A DNA stretch of 64,000 nucleotides from Selaginella tamariscina. Taxonomy: Eukaryota > Streptophyta > Lycopodiopsida > Selaginellales > Selaginellaceae. The DNA lies in the NCBI GenBank assembly GCA_003024785.1, contig PUQB01000544.1, positions 52,440 to 116,439 of the forward strand. Reading direction: 5' to 3'. The translations under genes and the position numbers were made by a program. The notes beneath the pieces were generated by a model. It was not told the origin of the DNA and searched no databases. It saw only the letters and a list, made by a program, of their open reading frames with translations. Shown here one piece after another: positions 22,890 through 36,260 of this stretch. The first letter of the stretch is position 1, and each line of letters opens with the position of its first letter.

Positions 22890-24840
22890 GTAACAAAATC
22901 GTAATGTACATATGTGTACATCTGTTGTAAGTAGTGTATTATACATACATATGTTAATATCTATATATGTATCTCTACTGTATGTATGAGAGACGTACAC
23001 ACACACAAAGTAATGTACATACATGTTTATAGTGTACATCTGTTTGTAAGTAGGTTATTATACATATGTATATTAATATTGATTTATGTATCTCTGTTCG
23101 TATGTACAGTTTAATACTAATTCAAATTACAAAATTATTTAGTTTGTGCTAATTTAAAGTACAAAGTTAAAATTTATATACTGCTTCGATGCTTGTAAAA
23201 ATAAAGAATAAAAAACGACTGAACATAATTCCAGGTTCTACCAATGCAGAAAATAAACATGTTGATTATTTACACAGATAACTATGCGAAGGCTATGACA
23301 TATTTATTTATTTATTTATAAGTTTAAATCAATGTCACAAAGAATCAAAATATCATATATAAATTTATTTATACTATTTAACAAGAGTTTAGTTTTATAC
23401 TTGAAAGATAAACAAAATGCTTTTGAACTATATAAAGTGCATGTGTACAGATGAAGATTTCAAATGTGATAAGAAGGCCTCATAGCCAGAAAAGCTTTGA
23501 TTATTCATATATAGTATATCGTTGTGTGTGTGTGTGAGTGAGAGAGAGAATTCCCAAACTAAAAACATTAAATAAGAACGTGAGTTGAATACACACACAC
23601 ACACACTTGCCCTACACCAAATACCAGCATCATAGCAACGTTGTGGTATTCATACACACGGACACACACATGTTGAAATGTATACCATTTTTGATAAACG
23701 TGTATATATTAATGCTCAAAGGGATGTACCCACAAAAGTATGTATATATATATATATATATATTAGACATACTGCCGAGGCAAAAAAATAACTTTAAAAA
23801 AATAGGACAGGTTTTAGTCTCCCTCTTATATACGTGAGATTCAGACATTGAAAATGTAACACATAATTATTATTGTTCTGTCCGATTTTATTATTTTTTT
23901 TCTGAAAATTTATAAAACTAATAAAAATATATATATTATTATCATGTATTTCATGGTATTTTATGAATAGATATGAATAATTGTTTACACTGCATTTCCA
24001 AGTTATAAATTATTGAACAACCTATGAAGTTTTATTTTGTGTGATGTGTCATAAAAGAAACATATTTTATCATTACAAATCACTGTTCCATATTATATAA
24101 ATATTTTATTACTATTAATTTATTTATAAGCACATCTGATTATACAAGTAAAACCTTGAAATAATTTCAGAAGCAGTTTAAAAATTTTGATATTGAATTA
24201 TAGGTTCTAAGTTAAAACTACTCTCTCTTTTACACACAATACATATATGTTACCAAAATGCACAATACTTCAATACATCATGTGTATATTATTTACTTGA
24301 CGTATGTTTTCATAGTATTTTTTAATCATCCAGGATAATTCAAGATTGCTAGGTATAAATATTTATTGAAATAAATTTTATATGAAACGTAGAATTATTG
24401 TTTATTCAATTATTTGATCATTATATTTAATTTCTGATATTTAGAGACTTATCATAATGTTTAAGTATACAATATGACTATCGATTAATTAGCATGACGA
24501 AATACTTATATTGTATATGTCAGATTATATGTTTACTAACGTTGTTACGTATTTAAACACATAATATTCTCTCTCACACAACACAAATGTAGTTCTATAT
24601 TCTTTTGTATGACATGTATCATGTGTTAAGTTCTTACCAATCTAACTAATACAAAATAAAATATATACCTTATACAAGACAAAATCAAGAATGTGAATCT
24701 CACACTTCCTTTGTAATACAAGTATCTAACTTTAATTATTAAAAAATTCATACAAAATGAAAAGGATATTCAAAAGTGTAAATGTATTAAATTTAAATTT
24801 TTTTATATACACTTCTTTGTACTATTTGATATGTACACAC
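22890..24840. other. Non-coding tail of segmental duplication copy 1
   Basis: Homologous to 37727-39120 up to about 24150, and by weaker similarity to 27300-28440 and 30110-30660. It contains GT/GA and CA tracts near 23523-23605 and the empty site TTTTGAAC at 23421-23428. Short frames are not kept between copies. Confidence 0.55.
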
Positions 24841-24845
24841 ACATG

Positions 24846-25345
24846 CAGCATCGCTGGTGCGGGTCTCGTCGAAGCCACATGGCACTATATTACGTATGTA
24901 TGTATGTAATATTATGATGTGTATAATACCCATGTCTTGTTCTACAACTTACGGTTCATTGTTTATCTAGTATACATAGACCCATTATATAGTATATATT
25001 ATATATATATATATATCCAGAAAGAGTCAAAATTACAGATTATATATATATATTTATATTATTTAAACTTAGTAACAAATTTCTAGTTTAACACATAAAA
25101 ACACATAGTTCTAAATTAGTAAATTAAATTATTTAACAATTCATTACAGTTTCAAGGTAAAACATAGGTATATAAGCTCTTAAATATGTATTCGTAAATA
25201 CAAGCGCATCTCCATCTCCATCTCTCTCTCTCTCTCTCTACACACCACACACACACACACATGTTTTACTTGATGCTATTGTTAGGTGTACGTATCCAGC
25301 ACAGTGTTTGCCACGAATGTTGGTTACACGGTCCAGTGATATATG
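24846..25345 (+). other. Two short GC-richer islands of unknown origin
   Basis: At 24846-24897 a GC-richer stretch follows ACACACACATGCAG, could encode ASLVRVSSKPHGTIL, and runs into GTATGT. At 25283-25345 another begins GGTGTACGTATCCAGCACAG. Both stand out from the AT-rich surroundings and have plausible splice borders, so they may be exon relics. No family was recognised. Confidence 0.25.
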
Positions 25346-25509
25346 CCGTAGTAAAAAAAAATGCTATGGATTAGTAATTAAATTAAATTAAAATTAATAA
25401 ATTAATAATTAAATTAATAATTAATATTTCCGTAACATTTTTTGACTACGGATTTAATTACTTACACCCACATGGTAGACACTTTAAGTGTATACTTATA
25501 TTGTACCTG

Positions 25510-25670
25510 TGTGCACAGTATATGAAGGCGGAATTGCTTGGGGTGATGCCATTCTCTTTTGCATTGGTTGTACATATTGACTGATCTGTATATATGTTAT
25601 CTGGACTGCGACCACATTGTGTAATCTGCATCGTATCAAGTGGTGCAATCTCATGAGAATGCATTATACA
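25510..25670 (+). other. Possible exon relic, unknown family
   Basis: After GTGTGCACAG the plus strand reads YEGGIAWGDAILFCIGCTY and then a stop; the minus strand is open from 25664 to 25458. The right part, from GCGACCACATTGTGTAATCT at 25613, also occurs at 39132 beside a PPR remnant, and its last bases form the edge of the 3.4-kb inverted repeat. Which strand, if any, was coding cannot be decided. Confidence 0.25.
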
Positions 25671-28600
25671 ATCTAATATATGTAGAATTCAACGTGTTTG
25701 ATTCACTCTCAACCCATTTTCCGCAAAAGTGATTTTTGAATACAAGATTCAAAATTCCAATCCTAAACCCTAACCAGTTTTGACATTAATAGCCATACCA
25801 ACATTATTTTGTATAAATACAAAATTTATAAAAATGTTATGTTTGTATGTGTATATGACAATTAACTACATATACTCTTCAAATTAATTATAATTTAAGC
25901 CATGCCAATTTTGTTTTAAAAGTTTTGAACAGTGTGAATTTAACTTGTTCGATTTAGATCTCCGTGTAAGGCTCTCTCTCCAATAAAGAAAAAAAAAAAA
26001 GGACATTTTCATAAATTAGAAAACTTAAAATTTTTGAGTGAATTAACCAAAAAAAAAAAAAACAACAGAAAGACACACATGTAAATGCACTCAAGTTCAT
26101 TATTAAATATAATATAAAACAGATTTAACTTATCAACATGAAGGAAAGTTTTGGGTCGACCAAGTGAGTAACATCTTGGTGTATTGCAACTAGATAGCAA
26201 CTTCTCCTCCTGAAAACATTATAAAGTATATGTATCATCGTGTGTGTGTCATCATATAAACAACGTCGTTGAACGTTAGTGTTATAGTTTACATGTATAT
26301 GTATACGATGAAGATCGATTTGACTTTATAATTCGGATATAATAATGAATTTAGAAAAAAAAAAATTTATATAAAAATGCTTAACATTGTAAAGTTTTAT
26401 ATTGCTTGCTCTGTGTGTCCGTGTATTTGTGTGTGCTGCGTGTGTTACTTACATATAATACGTATGTGTATGTCCATCTATATTTATACATATGAAATAA
26501 CTACATAAGTTTTATATTTAGTATATAGTATGTGTCTTTCAACGCTCACTGGATGGTTTATATTAAAATTAATTATACACATACATAGAATTCCTGGTAC
26601 ATAATGTTATTGGCTTTTTGTGAAATGACTCGCTTACAATAATGTTAAAACTATACAAAATAATATTGAATAATAATTAAATTATGAATTCTTTGTGTGG
26701 GTGTACTCTGTGGTGTGTATTATAGAATATATATTAAATAGAAATCCATATTATTGAATATAATTAAATTATGAATTTTTTGTGGGTGTACTCTGTGGTG
26801 TGTATTATAGAAGTATATTAAAGAAATCCATATTAATATAGATTAAAAGAGTATAATATTATACATAATATTGATTGTCTATAATTTATTTATTCATTAA
26901 TATTTATGCATACATAAAATTGCAATTTAGAATGTTAAATACTTTGGAAATTCTTATTAGTAGTAATTAATTAAAATTTGATTACTGATAAATATTAAAA
27001 GCCAGGGAAAAACATGTATTTAAAGCTTATATATCAAATGGGTATATAAATGAAATATAGTACCCTGGAAATCTTTTAATATATCCTCTAAATACATATC
27101 AAATCATTAAAATAAACTTAATTAATTGTGATTAATGGGGGTAAACGAGCCAGTAATGATTATTAACTATTCCTTTTTTTATTTTGGAAATAAAAATAAA
27201 ATTAAGCTTTCTAATTTATTACGAAGGATATAATAAAACATAGAAGTTATTGTAAATTGTAATTGTAAACAATAAAATATTTGATACTTTAAGTGATAAT
27301 TATTTAGCATTACCACGTCAAGTAGTTTCAGAGACTAAAAGAAATTAAATAAAAATGCTTAACAGTACAAAATTCATATACTACTCAGTGCTTATCATTA
27401 CAATTACAAGTAATTGTAATTCTAAACAGTAAAATATTTATACTTTTAAATGACAATTAATTAACATTGCTAGGTCAAGCGGTTTAAGTAGATAAATAAA
27501 TTACATAAAAATGCTTACATCAAAAGTAAAATTCATATACTGCTCATTAAGTTGCACTGTAATACTTCATCAGCTATATACACACCCACTTGCATGCAGT
27601 ACTTTATACGCTATTAAAGAAACATCTAACACTATTCATAATATACCACGAGTTAGCTTACATATAAAATATTCCAGCTCATATTCCAAATCATTATATT
27701 AATTTATATTTAAATTTACGTGTACATTCCAAGTCACATTTGAATGTAACATCTTTTAAGGTATACTTATTATTAATGATACTTAAAATTAATAAATATA
27801 AAATAGAACTTCTATTAATCAACAATAGGGAATAGCATTTTCAGAATGGCATGTGTACACGTCATAGTTTTCTTTATATGTACGATGAAGAATCCAAAGG
27901 CCTCGTAGAAAAGCTTTCGAATTTCATATATAACACGTTTCTGTGTCTATCCTTCCAATAATTGACTACATCTGTGCGTGCGTGCTGCGTGCTGCGTGTG
28001 CGAGCGTGTGCGTGTGTATGAGAGAGAGAGGACTTACGTTTTGGAAGCTTGATCAACATTCTGTTACTAAGTGGTTAGCGAAAAATGGGATAGTTTTGGA
28101 TAATTAAGTTTTTTGGTATAAAATTCCTAAATTAAAACCAATAAGTATATGTAAATGCTTACATATATTTGTTACACATTGTTCTGTAATATTATTTTGT
28201 AGATTTTTATTTCTGAAACATATAAAACTCGTCATCCATATTTAAAATAATATGTATTTTTTATTATCATGTACTCATGGTAATTCATTAATTTTTATGT
28301 TGAAACTCGCGGTCAGTTGTCGATTTGAAAATTATATTATATATTATTGAATTTTTATGAGATGACTCATAAAAGGTCTGTGAGAGACATATTTCTATCG
28401 TTACAAATCACTGTTCCTATTATCTAAGTTTATAATTCATTTGCAAACTCCTGCTTATGCATGCATGTGATATATGGATACACATACATCTGTTGTTGCG
28501 CAGATATGGGTGCTTGTGTATTAACTACTTGTTTACACATGCGTAACAACGTGTTTAGTGCTTATTTAACTCACAGGTTACTATAAGTTGTTAAATCTTG

Positions 28601-29060
28601 CTTACAAAGCAAAGTAAAATTGTATTTCATTAATATAGTTTTGCTATATACTCGTGTAAATATATATCAGGAGCACGCGCCCTTTAATCAGCGTGCTCCT
28701 ATATTAATCAGGAGTTCGATTCACATTATTTAATTTGTTAATTTAAAATAGCTGATTAATACATAATTGTTGTAATTTAATTTATTTATTATCGCTTGTA
28801 TATTTTAAGGCTAAACTAAGACGAAAATATCTCAAGCGTGTCCACACAATGCAATTTGATTAAATTTAGTTTAATATCATTCTTTAAAAATAAACCTAAG
28901 GAATTATTAACCTTTATGTAAACAAAATATATAAAATTTAGCGTCCCATCGCCGCAAAATACAATAAAATATAAAAACAGTACCATTTGACTTGATTATA
29001 ATTCCCATGTACTAAAATAAAAATAATCGATAATTAATTAACATTTACATTTTATAAACA
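25590..29060 (+). repeat. Left arm of a 3.4-kb inverted repeat
   Basis: Matches the reverse complement of 53150-56585 along its length. Matches include the CAACCCATTTTCCGC site near 25705 (reverse at 56493), GGAAGCTTGATCAACATTCT near 28043 (reverse at 54200), GGAGCACGC near 28671, and TTGACTTGATTATAATTCCC near 28987 (reverse at 53208). No gene was recognised within it. A tandem pair lies at 26680-26820 (two copies around TGTACTCTGTGGTGTGTATT). Confidence 0.8.
28661..28705. other. GC-rich hairpin (partly decayed copy)
   Basis: AGGAGCACGC at 28669-28678 and GCGTGCTCCT at 28691-28700 form a 10-bp perfect stem around a 12-base loop, with AT pairs outside after a bulge. The partner at 53485-53534 has a 19-bp perfect stem. 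Confidence 0.8.
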
Positions 29061-29860
29061 AATTATCTAGAAATGATTAACAATAAACTTTTGAAAAGCT
29101 AAAATTCATATCTGCTTGGATGTATAACCTTTCTTACACATCAATTAATAAAAAAAAAAAAAAAGAACAAAGAAAGAGACTGAAAATGACCTATATAGAT
29201 AATCAACTATGCGAAGCTATTATTTATTTATTTTAAAATTTGAAATCTAACGACGCAAAGAGTCAAAGTATCATATACAAATTTATTTTAAATTAACAAA
29301 AGTTTTAGTTTTATAATTAAATATAATGGGAAGTGTACATATAAGCTCCTAGAAATTATTTGTGAATGCAAACGAATCAATCTCTCTCTCTCTCTCACAC
29401 ACACACACTGATTTGCTTAGAGTTGAACTTCTCGAGTGACTTAACAAGTTCTGGATGCGTGTGTAGTGTATAAGTTAATTGATACATATATAGCTAAACC
29501 GAAATAAAAATCTTAAGTTTAAGTTTAATTTAACGATAGCATTGTATCGTTACTTCAAAATATGGATGCTTTATCATAATATCTGAATGCAAACACCCAT
29601 ATACATAGATGCATATATACAAACACACACCTGTTTTAGTTGATGCTAACGACACTTGTTCAATCTCTTGTCATTGTTCTTTAAAAGCTAGGCTCGTGCA
29701 CACCTTCAAAAGAACAACAAATGTATGCGGATCCGGAACAAAGCCTTATTCCTGCATTTTAGCAAACATTTCAAGTGAGGAATGTCCTAACCCATTATGT
29801 GTGTCTCACGATCATAGTGTTCTACGTGAGGGTCATCCGTTTCGGCATCTCATCACACAG
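29061..29860. other. Non-coding stretch between inverted repeat and SINE-like block
   Basis: Parts of 29080-29340 resemble 23175-23400, and 29360-29680 resembles 25180-25330. The 110-codon open frame starting at 29609 has no recognised domain, has no counterpart elsewhere in the window, and overlaps the tRNA-like block, so it is not called as a gene. Confidence 0.4.
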
Positions 29861-29930
29861 TTTCTTTGCACTTGCATCGTGCTACATATCGACAAAGGTC
29901 GCGTGTTCGATACACACTCATCGCATTTTA
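29861..29930 (+). mobile_element. tRNA-derived SINE-like remnant
   Basis: AAAGGTCGCGTGTTCGATAC at 29895 followed by ACACTCATCGCATTTT resembles the B-box end of a tRNA-derived SINE: TTCGATA can be closed by a 5-bp stem GCGTG/CACAC with one mismatch. A clear A box was not located, and no poly(A) tail or target duplication was found. Confidence 0.35.
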
Positions 29931-30100
29931 TCTATGTTTAGTGTTCGACCCATTTTCCGTATTTAACATTGATTTAAATTAAATTATTTACTTATTATCA
30001 TATAACATAATCCTATTTAACATTGGTTTAGTGTTCGATCCATGCTCACCACATTTTACGTATTTAACATTGGTTTAGTGTTCCATCCACGCTCACCAAA
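29930..30100 (+). repeat. Three imperfect tandem repeats around TTTAGTGTTCGA
   Basis: TTTAGTGTTCGACCCATT at 29936, then ATTGGTTTAGTGTTCGATCC near 30024 and ATTGGTTTAGTGTTCCATCC near 30070. The last two have a period of about 46 bases. Each is followed by a CTCACCA or TTTTCCG-like piece. They seem derived from the preceding tRNA-like block. Confidence 0.7.
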
Positions 30101-31350
30101 AATGTCACTATTCCCTATTATTTTTATTTTTTATTTATTTATAAAGCACATTTTAATATCTGCTTGCACAGTAAAACCTTTAAGAGACTCCAAAACTCAT
30201 AAAATTATGATATAATTGTAATCGTAGGTTCTCGTCTAAAACTAATCTCTCACACACGCACAATACAGTAAAATGCACAATACTTCGACAGTATATTATC
30301 TACTTTGACGTATGTTTTCATAGTATTTTTAATCATTAAGGATAATTCAAGATTGATATCTAGAACGATAATAAATATTTACTGAAATAAAATTAATATA
30401 CATTTATGTAACCTATATTTATTGTTTATTAATTATTAATCATTTTTTTTTAATTTCATATAATATGGTTATTAATTAACACGAAAATACGTATATGTAT
30501 AGATAAGTGGATGTCAAAATTGTAATCATAATCTCACAACACACAACAAATGTAGCGATGTATTATTTTTTACGACATATATCACGCGTTAAGCGCATAC
30601 CAATCTAATAAAATATATACTTTATACAAGACAAAATCAAGAATGTCAATCAAAGTAGCTGATTATTATCATATACACAATTGTGTATTAATCCCCAGCC
30701 GAAATGACTTACTTTTACTTTTATAAAATGCTTTATTACAGAGTACAATATTGAATAATAATTGCGTGTACTTATATGCTATTATTTATGAAATTCTTGA
30801 TATATTAAATTGAAATTAAATATAAATTATAGGAGTGTAAAATTATATTTATATTGACTGTTTGGGGTACAGACGTTAAATTAAATCTATTTATTATCCC
30901 AAAATATAGAAATTTTAAGTCGAAGTTCATTTTACTTTTCAAATAAATATTTAAAATCTTGCGAATTAGTGGAGTCATATGTTTTTTATAATAAGTCTGG
31001 GAACATCTTTCTCGTAATAAATAATAATAAGTTAATTGTTCATGACTTATTTGTATACCAAATTTCAAAAATATTTTTATATATAAACTATTTTTTTCGT
31101 AAATAATAGTAAATTAGTTGTTCACGACTTATTTAAGTATCTATATACCAAATTTCAAGAATATTCATATATTCCATTTAAAATAACTTTCTTAATTATT
31201 TTATACTAAATTCCTGGATTTATATTCTATTTCATGTAACTTTCTTGTTATGTTCCAAAAAATTAAATCAAACACTCGACTTTTAAATGTCAATTTGAGT
31301 GCAATATGTGCATTTTAAATCTCACATATATAGTGGGAGTGTTAACTGAC

Positions 31351-31388
<38 letters not shown>

Positions 31389-31971
31389 TATATATATATA
31401 TGAATCTATCGAAAATAGTATACATTTCAACAAGTGTGTGTGTGTGTGTTAAATTCACGTTCTGATTAAATGTTTATAAATAAAAAAATTATATTTAACG
31501 TATGGGACCACGATATAAACTATAATATTTTGTACTCTACAATCTTTATTTCTATATTTGTATACTATTCTATATTTACTAGTACATATCCTCACCATGG
31601 GTGGGCTAACTATTTTTTATTATTTATCTAATTATTATTTCTAACATAATGAATTTTATTTTGAAGTTATTAATACAATTGTTATCTTTAACACAATGAA
31701 TTTATTTGTAACTTAAATTTATCCATGCATTTAATGACCCTGTTATCCTTAATAAATGATCTTTTTTCTAAGTAACCCAATTATTAATTTTTAATTTAAT
31801 TATTGTTTTAACCTAGTGAATTTTTTTTAAGTTATACCCTTAACTAATTAATCAAAATTATGAAAAATGAAAAATAATAAATAATTACCTCCGGAATGTT
31901 ATGCAAATCAACTCACACCAACTCGAGTGCCCTGAATAGTGTGAAGTTGTAAGTTAGAAAATTTTATCTTT

Positions 31972-32015
<44 letters not shown>

Positions 32016-32054
32016 TACCTTCATGGATCCAAGAAAATGTAAACACTTTTATAT
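30101..32054. other. AT-rich stretch without recognised genes
   Basis: 30110-30660 is a diverged direct copy of 24115-24700. The rest has an (AT)n tract at 31356-31402 and a GT tract followed by GA repeats at 31973-32013. The 87-codon minus-strand frame at 30805-31068 has no recognisable domain. Confidence 0.5.
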
Positions 32055-32895
32055 ATTATTATATTGCAACTTCAATTTGTTTTAGAAATTCAGTAGTGTT
32101 TAGTTTATTAAAGCATAGAATATTTTTAATATTTTAATTTTATATAGTTATATTCCTGAATAACATTTAAAACTGAAATATAAAATAAATCCATAATATA
32201 TATTAATTGTATGTGAGTATATTAGACCCATTTATCACAGATATAAATTATATTAGTATATAATTATATAATTGCACTTCAAAGACGTGTGTTCATGTCA
32301 TAAGCATGCCGGTCAGAGACATAAAAACTCCCGGCGGAAATAAGTAAAACCACCTTCACTGTCAGGGTTTAATCAAGGAAATTAAGGGACTTTCTAGCTG
32401 TATACATTATCAATGCGAAGAGCCATCAGGTATATACATGAATTTATAAATAAATAAATAATAATATAATATATATATATATATTATATATATATATATT
32501 ATATGAGAGAGAGATAACACGTACACACACACGGAGTAATGTACATACATGTATATATGTGTACATCTGTTGGAAGTAGGTTATTATACATACATATATT
32601 AATATTTATTTATTTATCTCTGTTTGTATTGTATGGAGAGAGCATGTATACACACATGGAGTCCTTAATGTACATACATGTATATATGTGTACATTTGTT
32701 GTATGTGTATTATACATACATATATTAGTTCTATATATGTATCTCTGCTTGTACGTATGAGAGAGAGCACGAATACACACACCATTGTAAATGTATAGTT
32801 ATATTTGTATATTTTATTTAGTGTATAGTTTGTGTAAATGTATAGTTATATTTGTATATTTATTATAATTTAATATTTTATATTTAATTACAAAG

Positions 32896-33408
32896 GGGGA
32901 GACGATTGGTTACTTAATTCTCCAACTCAGTCTTTGGGGTTCGTGTCAGTTGATGATGGATTTGATACTTCGGAGTTCACACACAAACTTTACAACCAAA
33001 GACCAGGTTTGTTAATTATATATATATAATGTGTGTGTGTGTGTGTGTGTGTGTGGTGTGATACACTTAAGCATTCCATGGATATTTTAATAAAGCAAAT
33101 ATTAAATATTTTGTTAATTATTATTTTAAACTGCATTATGGTTAAACATTACATGATATTTATATATTATTTTGTTTTAATGTATACAGGAACATTGGTC
33201 AGTCTCAGGTAATATATAAAAGAATTTATAAACGCTATTACTTAATAAATTATAGTAATAAATATATTTTGTTTGAGGATTAGCTGCTACTATGCATCCG
33301 GATGCAGGCAAATTAATTTCCTCGGTTGTATTACTTGCTCCAATAGCACATTTAAAACATGTGTCGTCTAAACTTGTTACAGCAGCAGTTAAACTCAACT
33401 TAGACAAG
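32896..33408 (+). pseudogene. Acid lipase pseudogene, copy 2: exons B and D, exon C mostly deleted
   Basis: Exon B (32896-33006) reads DDWLLNSPTQSLGFVSVDDG then FDTSEFTHKL and YNQRPG: the W.LNSP.QSLGF.L.D.GFD signature of plant and animal acid lipases. Exon C keeps only 33190-33208, since about 73 bases with the nucleophile elbow are gone. Exon D (33278-33408) is intact and open: LAATMHPDAGKLISSVVLLA, PIAHLKHVSSKLV, then AAVKLNLDK before GTAAAC. It matches the family's LAPIA(Y/H)L.H region. With the catalytic serine exon gone, no active enzyme can be made. Confidence 0.8.
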
Positions 33409-33479
33409 GTAAACAAACATAAGCAAATAAATCTGAGTTTAATCAGATTTCTCATAATATACGTATAATATACTAAATG

Positions 33480-34259
33480 TTACTGTATAGATTATTTTGA
33501 CAATGAGAGCTTTTAAATATGAATTCAATAAATACTTATGATATTAATATTTAAATATTAAATTTAAAATTGTTCGTAGATGCATGAATTTTTTCTATAA
33601 TGTTTTGTAGATTAATTAACAATCTTTACTATTAAATTAGTTTCTACTTAGTCGTTGCAAGCATCTGTACACTTTTAAAATTCTTATCAAATACAAATAA
33701 AAATGACTACAGAATTAAAATATTAGTTCTATCGTTTTTTTTAAAACATTAAATACTATTTTGTGGTTTATTCGCAATATTTATTAATGACATTGGCCCA
33801 AATTATACTATAAAAATTTTAAAATGTAAAGAAGAGACAGTTGTTCGAAAAGAATTATATCAATTTAGAAATATTAAAGTTTTAAAAATAATGAGTGTTT
33901 TAATATTCTTTATCATTATAATTGTAATATATATAAGGAAGAATAAAGCTCAAACACACACAGACACACATGCTATATCCGAGAATAGCATGTGTGCTTA
34001 ATATGCCTCATTTTTTATATTCTTGCTCGTAAGTCTGCATATGTTCTGTAGAGAGAGATATTTTTATACAAAAGGGTTAAACATAGTGTAATTTATATCA
34101 CTAAACTATATTATATATATATATCCAAAATTAGAAATGCAGTAACACAAACAATAATATAATTAAATAAAAAAATACAGAAACTATGTATGTACATGTC
34201 ATATATGATTACTCTATAATCTCTCATGCACAGTAAGTGTTTCCTGCATATACCCGAAT

Positions 34260-34292
<33 letters not shown>

Positions 34293-34380
34293 ATTATATA
34301 TATATATATATTATATATATATTTATAATTTCCTAACACTATGTTATGCTGACTATATATACGTTTTTATGCGTAACATG
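33480..34380 (-). repeat. Spacer repeat X, inverted copy 3
   Basis: Homologous to 17640-19145 but lacking one of the two internal copies of the CTTAGTCGTTGCAAGCATCT block. An (AT)n palindromic tract occupies 34261-34322. Confidence 0.65.
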
Positions 34381-34411
34381 TACATACATTATAAGCAACG
34401 CATGTGTATAC

Positions 34412-34900
34412 GTGGCACCCTCAAGCAGTAACAAAGATTCAGGAGTTAGATGGATGGGCTCGAAAGAGCGGAAAAGGTCTGCTTCTCCTCTTCATTGACG
34501 AGGCTGATGCGTTCCTTTGCGAGTAACTGCGCGTAGCATATGCATTCATTTAACACGGTTTGTACTTGTATATATCATATGAACGAAGTAACATATTTGT
34601 GCTGCACGTTACAACTTACAAGTTTTTCTTAATTGTATTAAGGAGATGACACAAGTTGTCACATCCATTTCTTAAACACGCATCTATGTATAAATCACGT
34701 ATATATTAGTCTGTTGTTTTGTTTCAGTACAGCGTGGTAGATTATACCATACGTCGCTGAGAAGACGGAAGGATTTTCCGGGCGTGAGATTGCCAAGCTA
34801 TTGACGTTGGGCGTGGTGTCGGCGGATGCGTTTAGGGTAGTGGCGATCAGAAACTTGCTGATTCTGGATCTGACTAGGCTAACTTCATCAACGGTCATTA
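34412..34900 (+). pseudogene. ATAD3-type AAA+ ATPase exon pair, copy 2
   Basis: Copy of 19184-19680. The first exon (34412-34522) reads QAVTKIQELDGWARKSGKG and LLLLFIDEADAFLCE (Walker B), with donor GA/GTAACT. It keeps the codons for LF that copy 1 lacks. The second follows GTTTCAG at 34721-34727 and reads EKTEGFSGREIAKL, then stays open past the copy 1 stop because it has an extra NLL codon block. As in copy 1, Walker A and the exons between are missing. Confidence 0.8.
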
Positions 34901-36150
34901 GTTTTTTTGTATATTTTGGCTTGTCTTTATTTATTTAAGTCAATTTTGTGTAGTCTGCATTTATTTTATAATAATAACAACGAAAATAAAACATTGACTT
35001 TAATAACAAAAAAGTCAACAAATTGATAATTAAATGAGTTTCAACGGGTTGAATTACATGTATGTATATGTGATATGTTGAATAACCAAGTTTGAAGTAC
35101 ATATATGCATGCACTCACACACCACATATGTATAAAATCATTTTTGAGCTTGTATATAAGAAATTCGTAGTTGATGATTTATACATGCCCGTGTGTTTCT
35201 TAATTTTTTTAGTTTTACCATTTTACCGTAGTTTTTGCATTTTATTTATTTGTCCTAGTTTTGAGTTTTTAATACTACATGAAGAGAAATTTCTGCATTA
35301 CTTATTATAAGAATCAGCGTTTTTATTACAATCTACTGCATTCATGTACTTTGAATAAGTTCCTCTCCCTCTCCCTGGTATTTCCTTTCACATTTTCTTT
35401 TTTATATTATGTAATGTGAATTCTCTTGTAAACTATAGCATTTGCATTCCTTTTTTTGAATTTACAGCATTATATTTTTCTCTCCCTCTTATGCTTTAGG
35501 TTTAAAGGGTGTGTTTCCGCAGCTTTTCTCTCGTTTAAGACTTTTTTAAATTGTTTTATATTCAGACATAGCATGATACTAAACTGGCACTTACTCCCTT
35601 TCTTATATAAAATATGTGGGCCTCTACACAAGTGCATGTGTGTGCATTATATAGCTTTGTCTGTATTATTATTTAAATGTTTTTATATTATAATGAAAGC
35701 GAAAGTTAAGTATAAACACTAATGTAATAACTAATGCAAAGAATGATACAATATTAAATTGCAAGTCATATAAAGTTTTTTCACTTTTACATATTTAAGT
35801 AAATAAAATTAAAAGTCAAATAAATTTATTAAATAATAATGAATTATTTATGTTATTTACAAGTGTACATGGATTCTTTTTAAGTCAAGGGCTTTCACAA
35901 GAGAATATATAAAATTTATATATGAATTATAATATATATAAATTTATTATAATTAAAAAATATATATTAATCTTAATTTTGATTTATTATAACAACTAGA
36001 TTTTAATTTATAAACACCTTTTTGAATGCAATTGATGTGCGTCTATATATATATATATATATATTTAGTTTAAAGTACATGTGTATACTAATTAGTATTT
36101 TATTAATAATATGGATTTTATCACACGTGATACAACATTATAATGCTCGC
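34901..36150. other. AT-rich stretch, no gene recognised
   Basis: Sister of 19681-20960. The frame at 35456 of 88 codons is hydrophobic but is not conserved in the sister copy (frameshifted there), so it is not called. Confidence 0.5.
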
Positions 36151-36260
36151 AAACAAGGGTAAAGTGGAAGGATTGAATCTTCTAGTTCCACGACTTCATC
36201 GTTTCAAAAGATGAAAAATACTGATGTGGGAATTACTGGCGACATACTCTATTTTAAATT
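36150..36260 (+). pseudogene. Isolated DYW-end remnant, copy 2
   Basis: Sister of 20964-21075: CTTCATCGTTTCAAAAGATG then GTGGGAATTACTGGCGAC. Only the last part of a DYW domain remains. Confidence 0.65.

Noticed and set aside
29609-29941. 110-codon open frame, cysteine-rich
   Set aside because: It overlaps a tRNA-like block and tandem repeat, has no counterpart elsewhere in the window and no recognised motif.
33177-33455. 92-codon minus-strand frame with an apparent signal peptide
   Set aside because: It is the antisense of lipase exon D, whose plus strand shows a known family motif and proper splice sites.
34695-34898. 67-codon minus-strand frame
   Set aside because: Antisense shadow of the ATAD3 lid exon (EKTEGFSGREIAKL on the plus strand).
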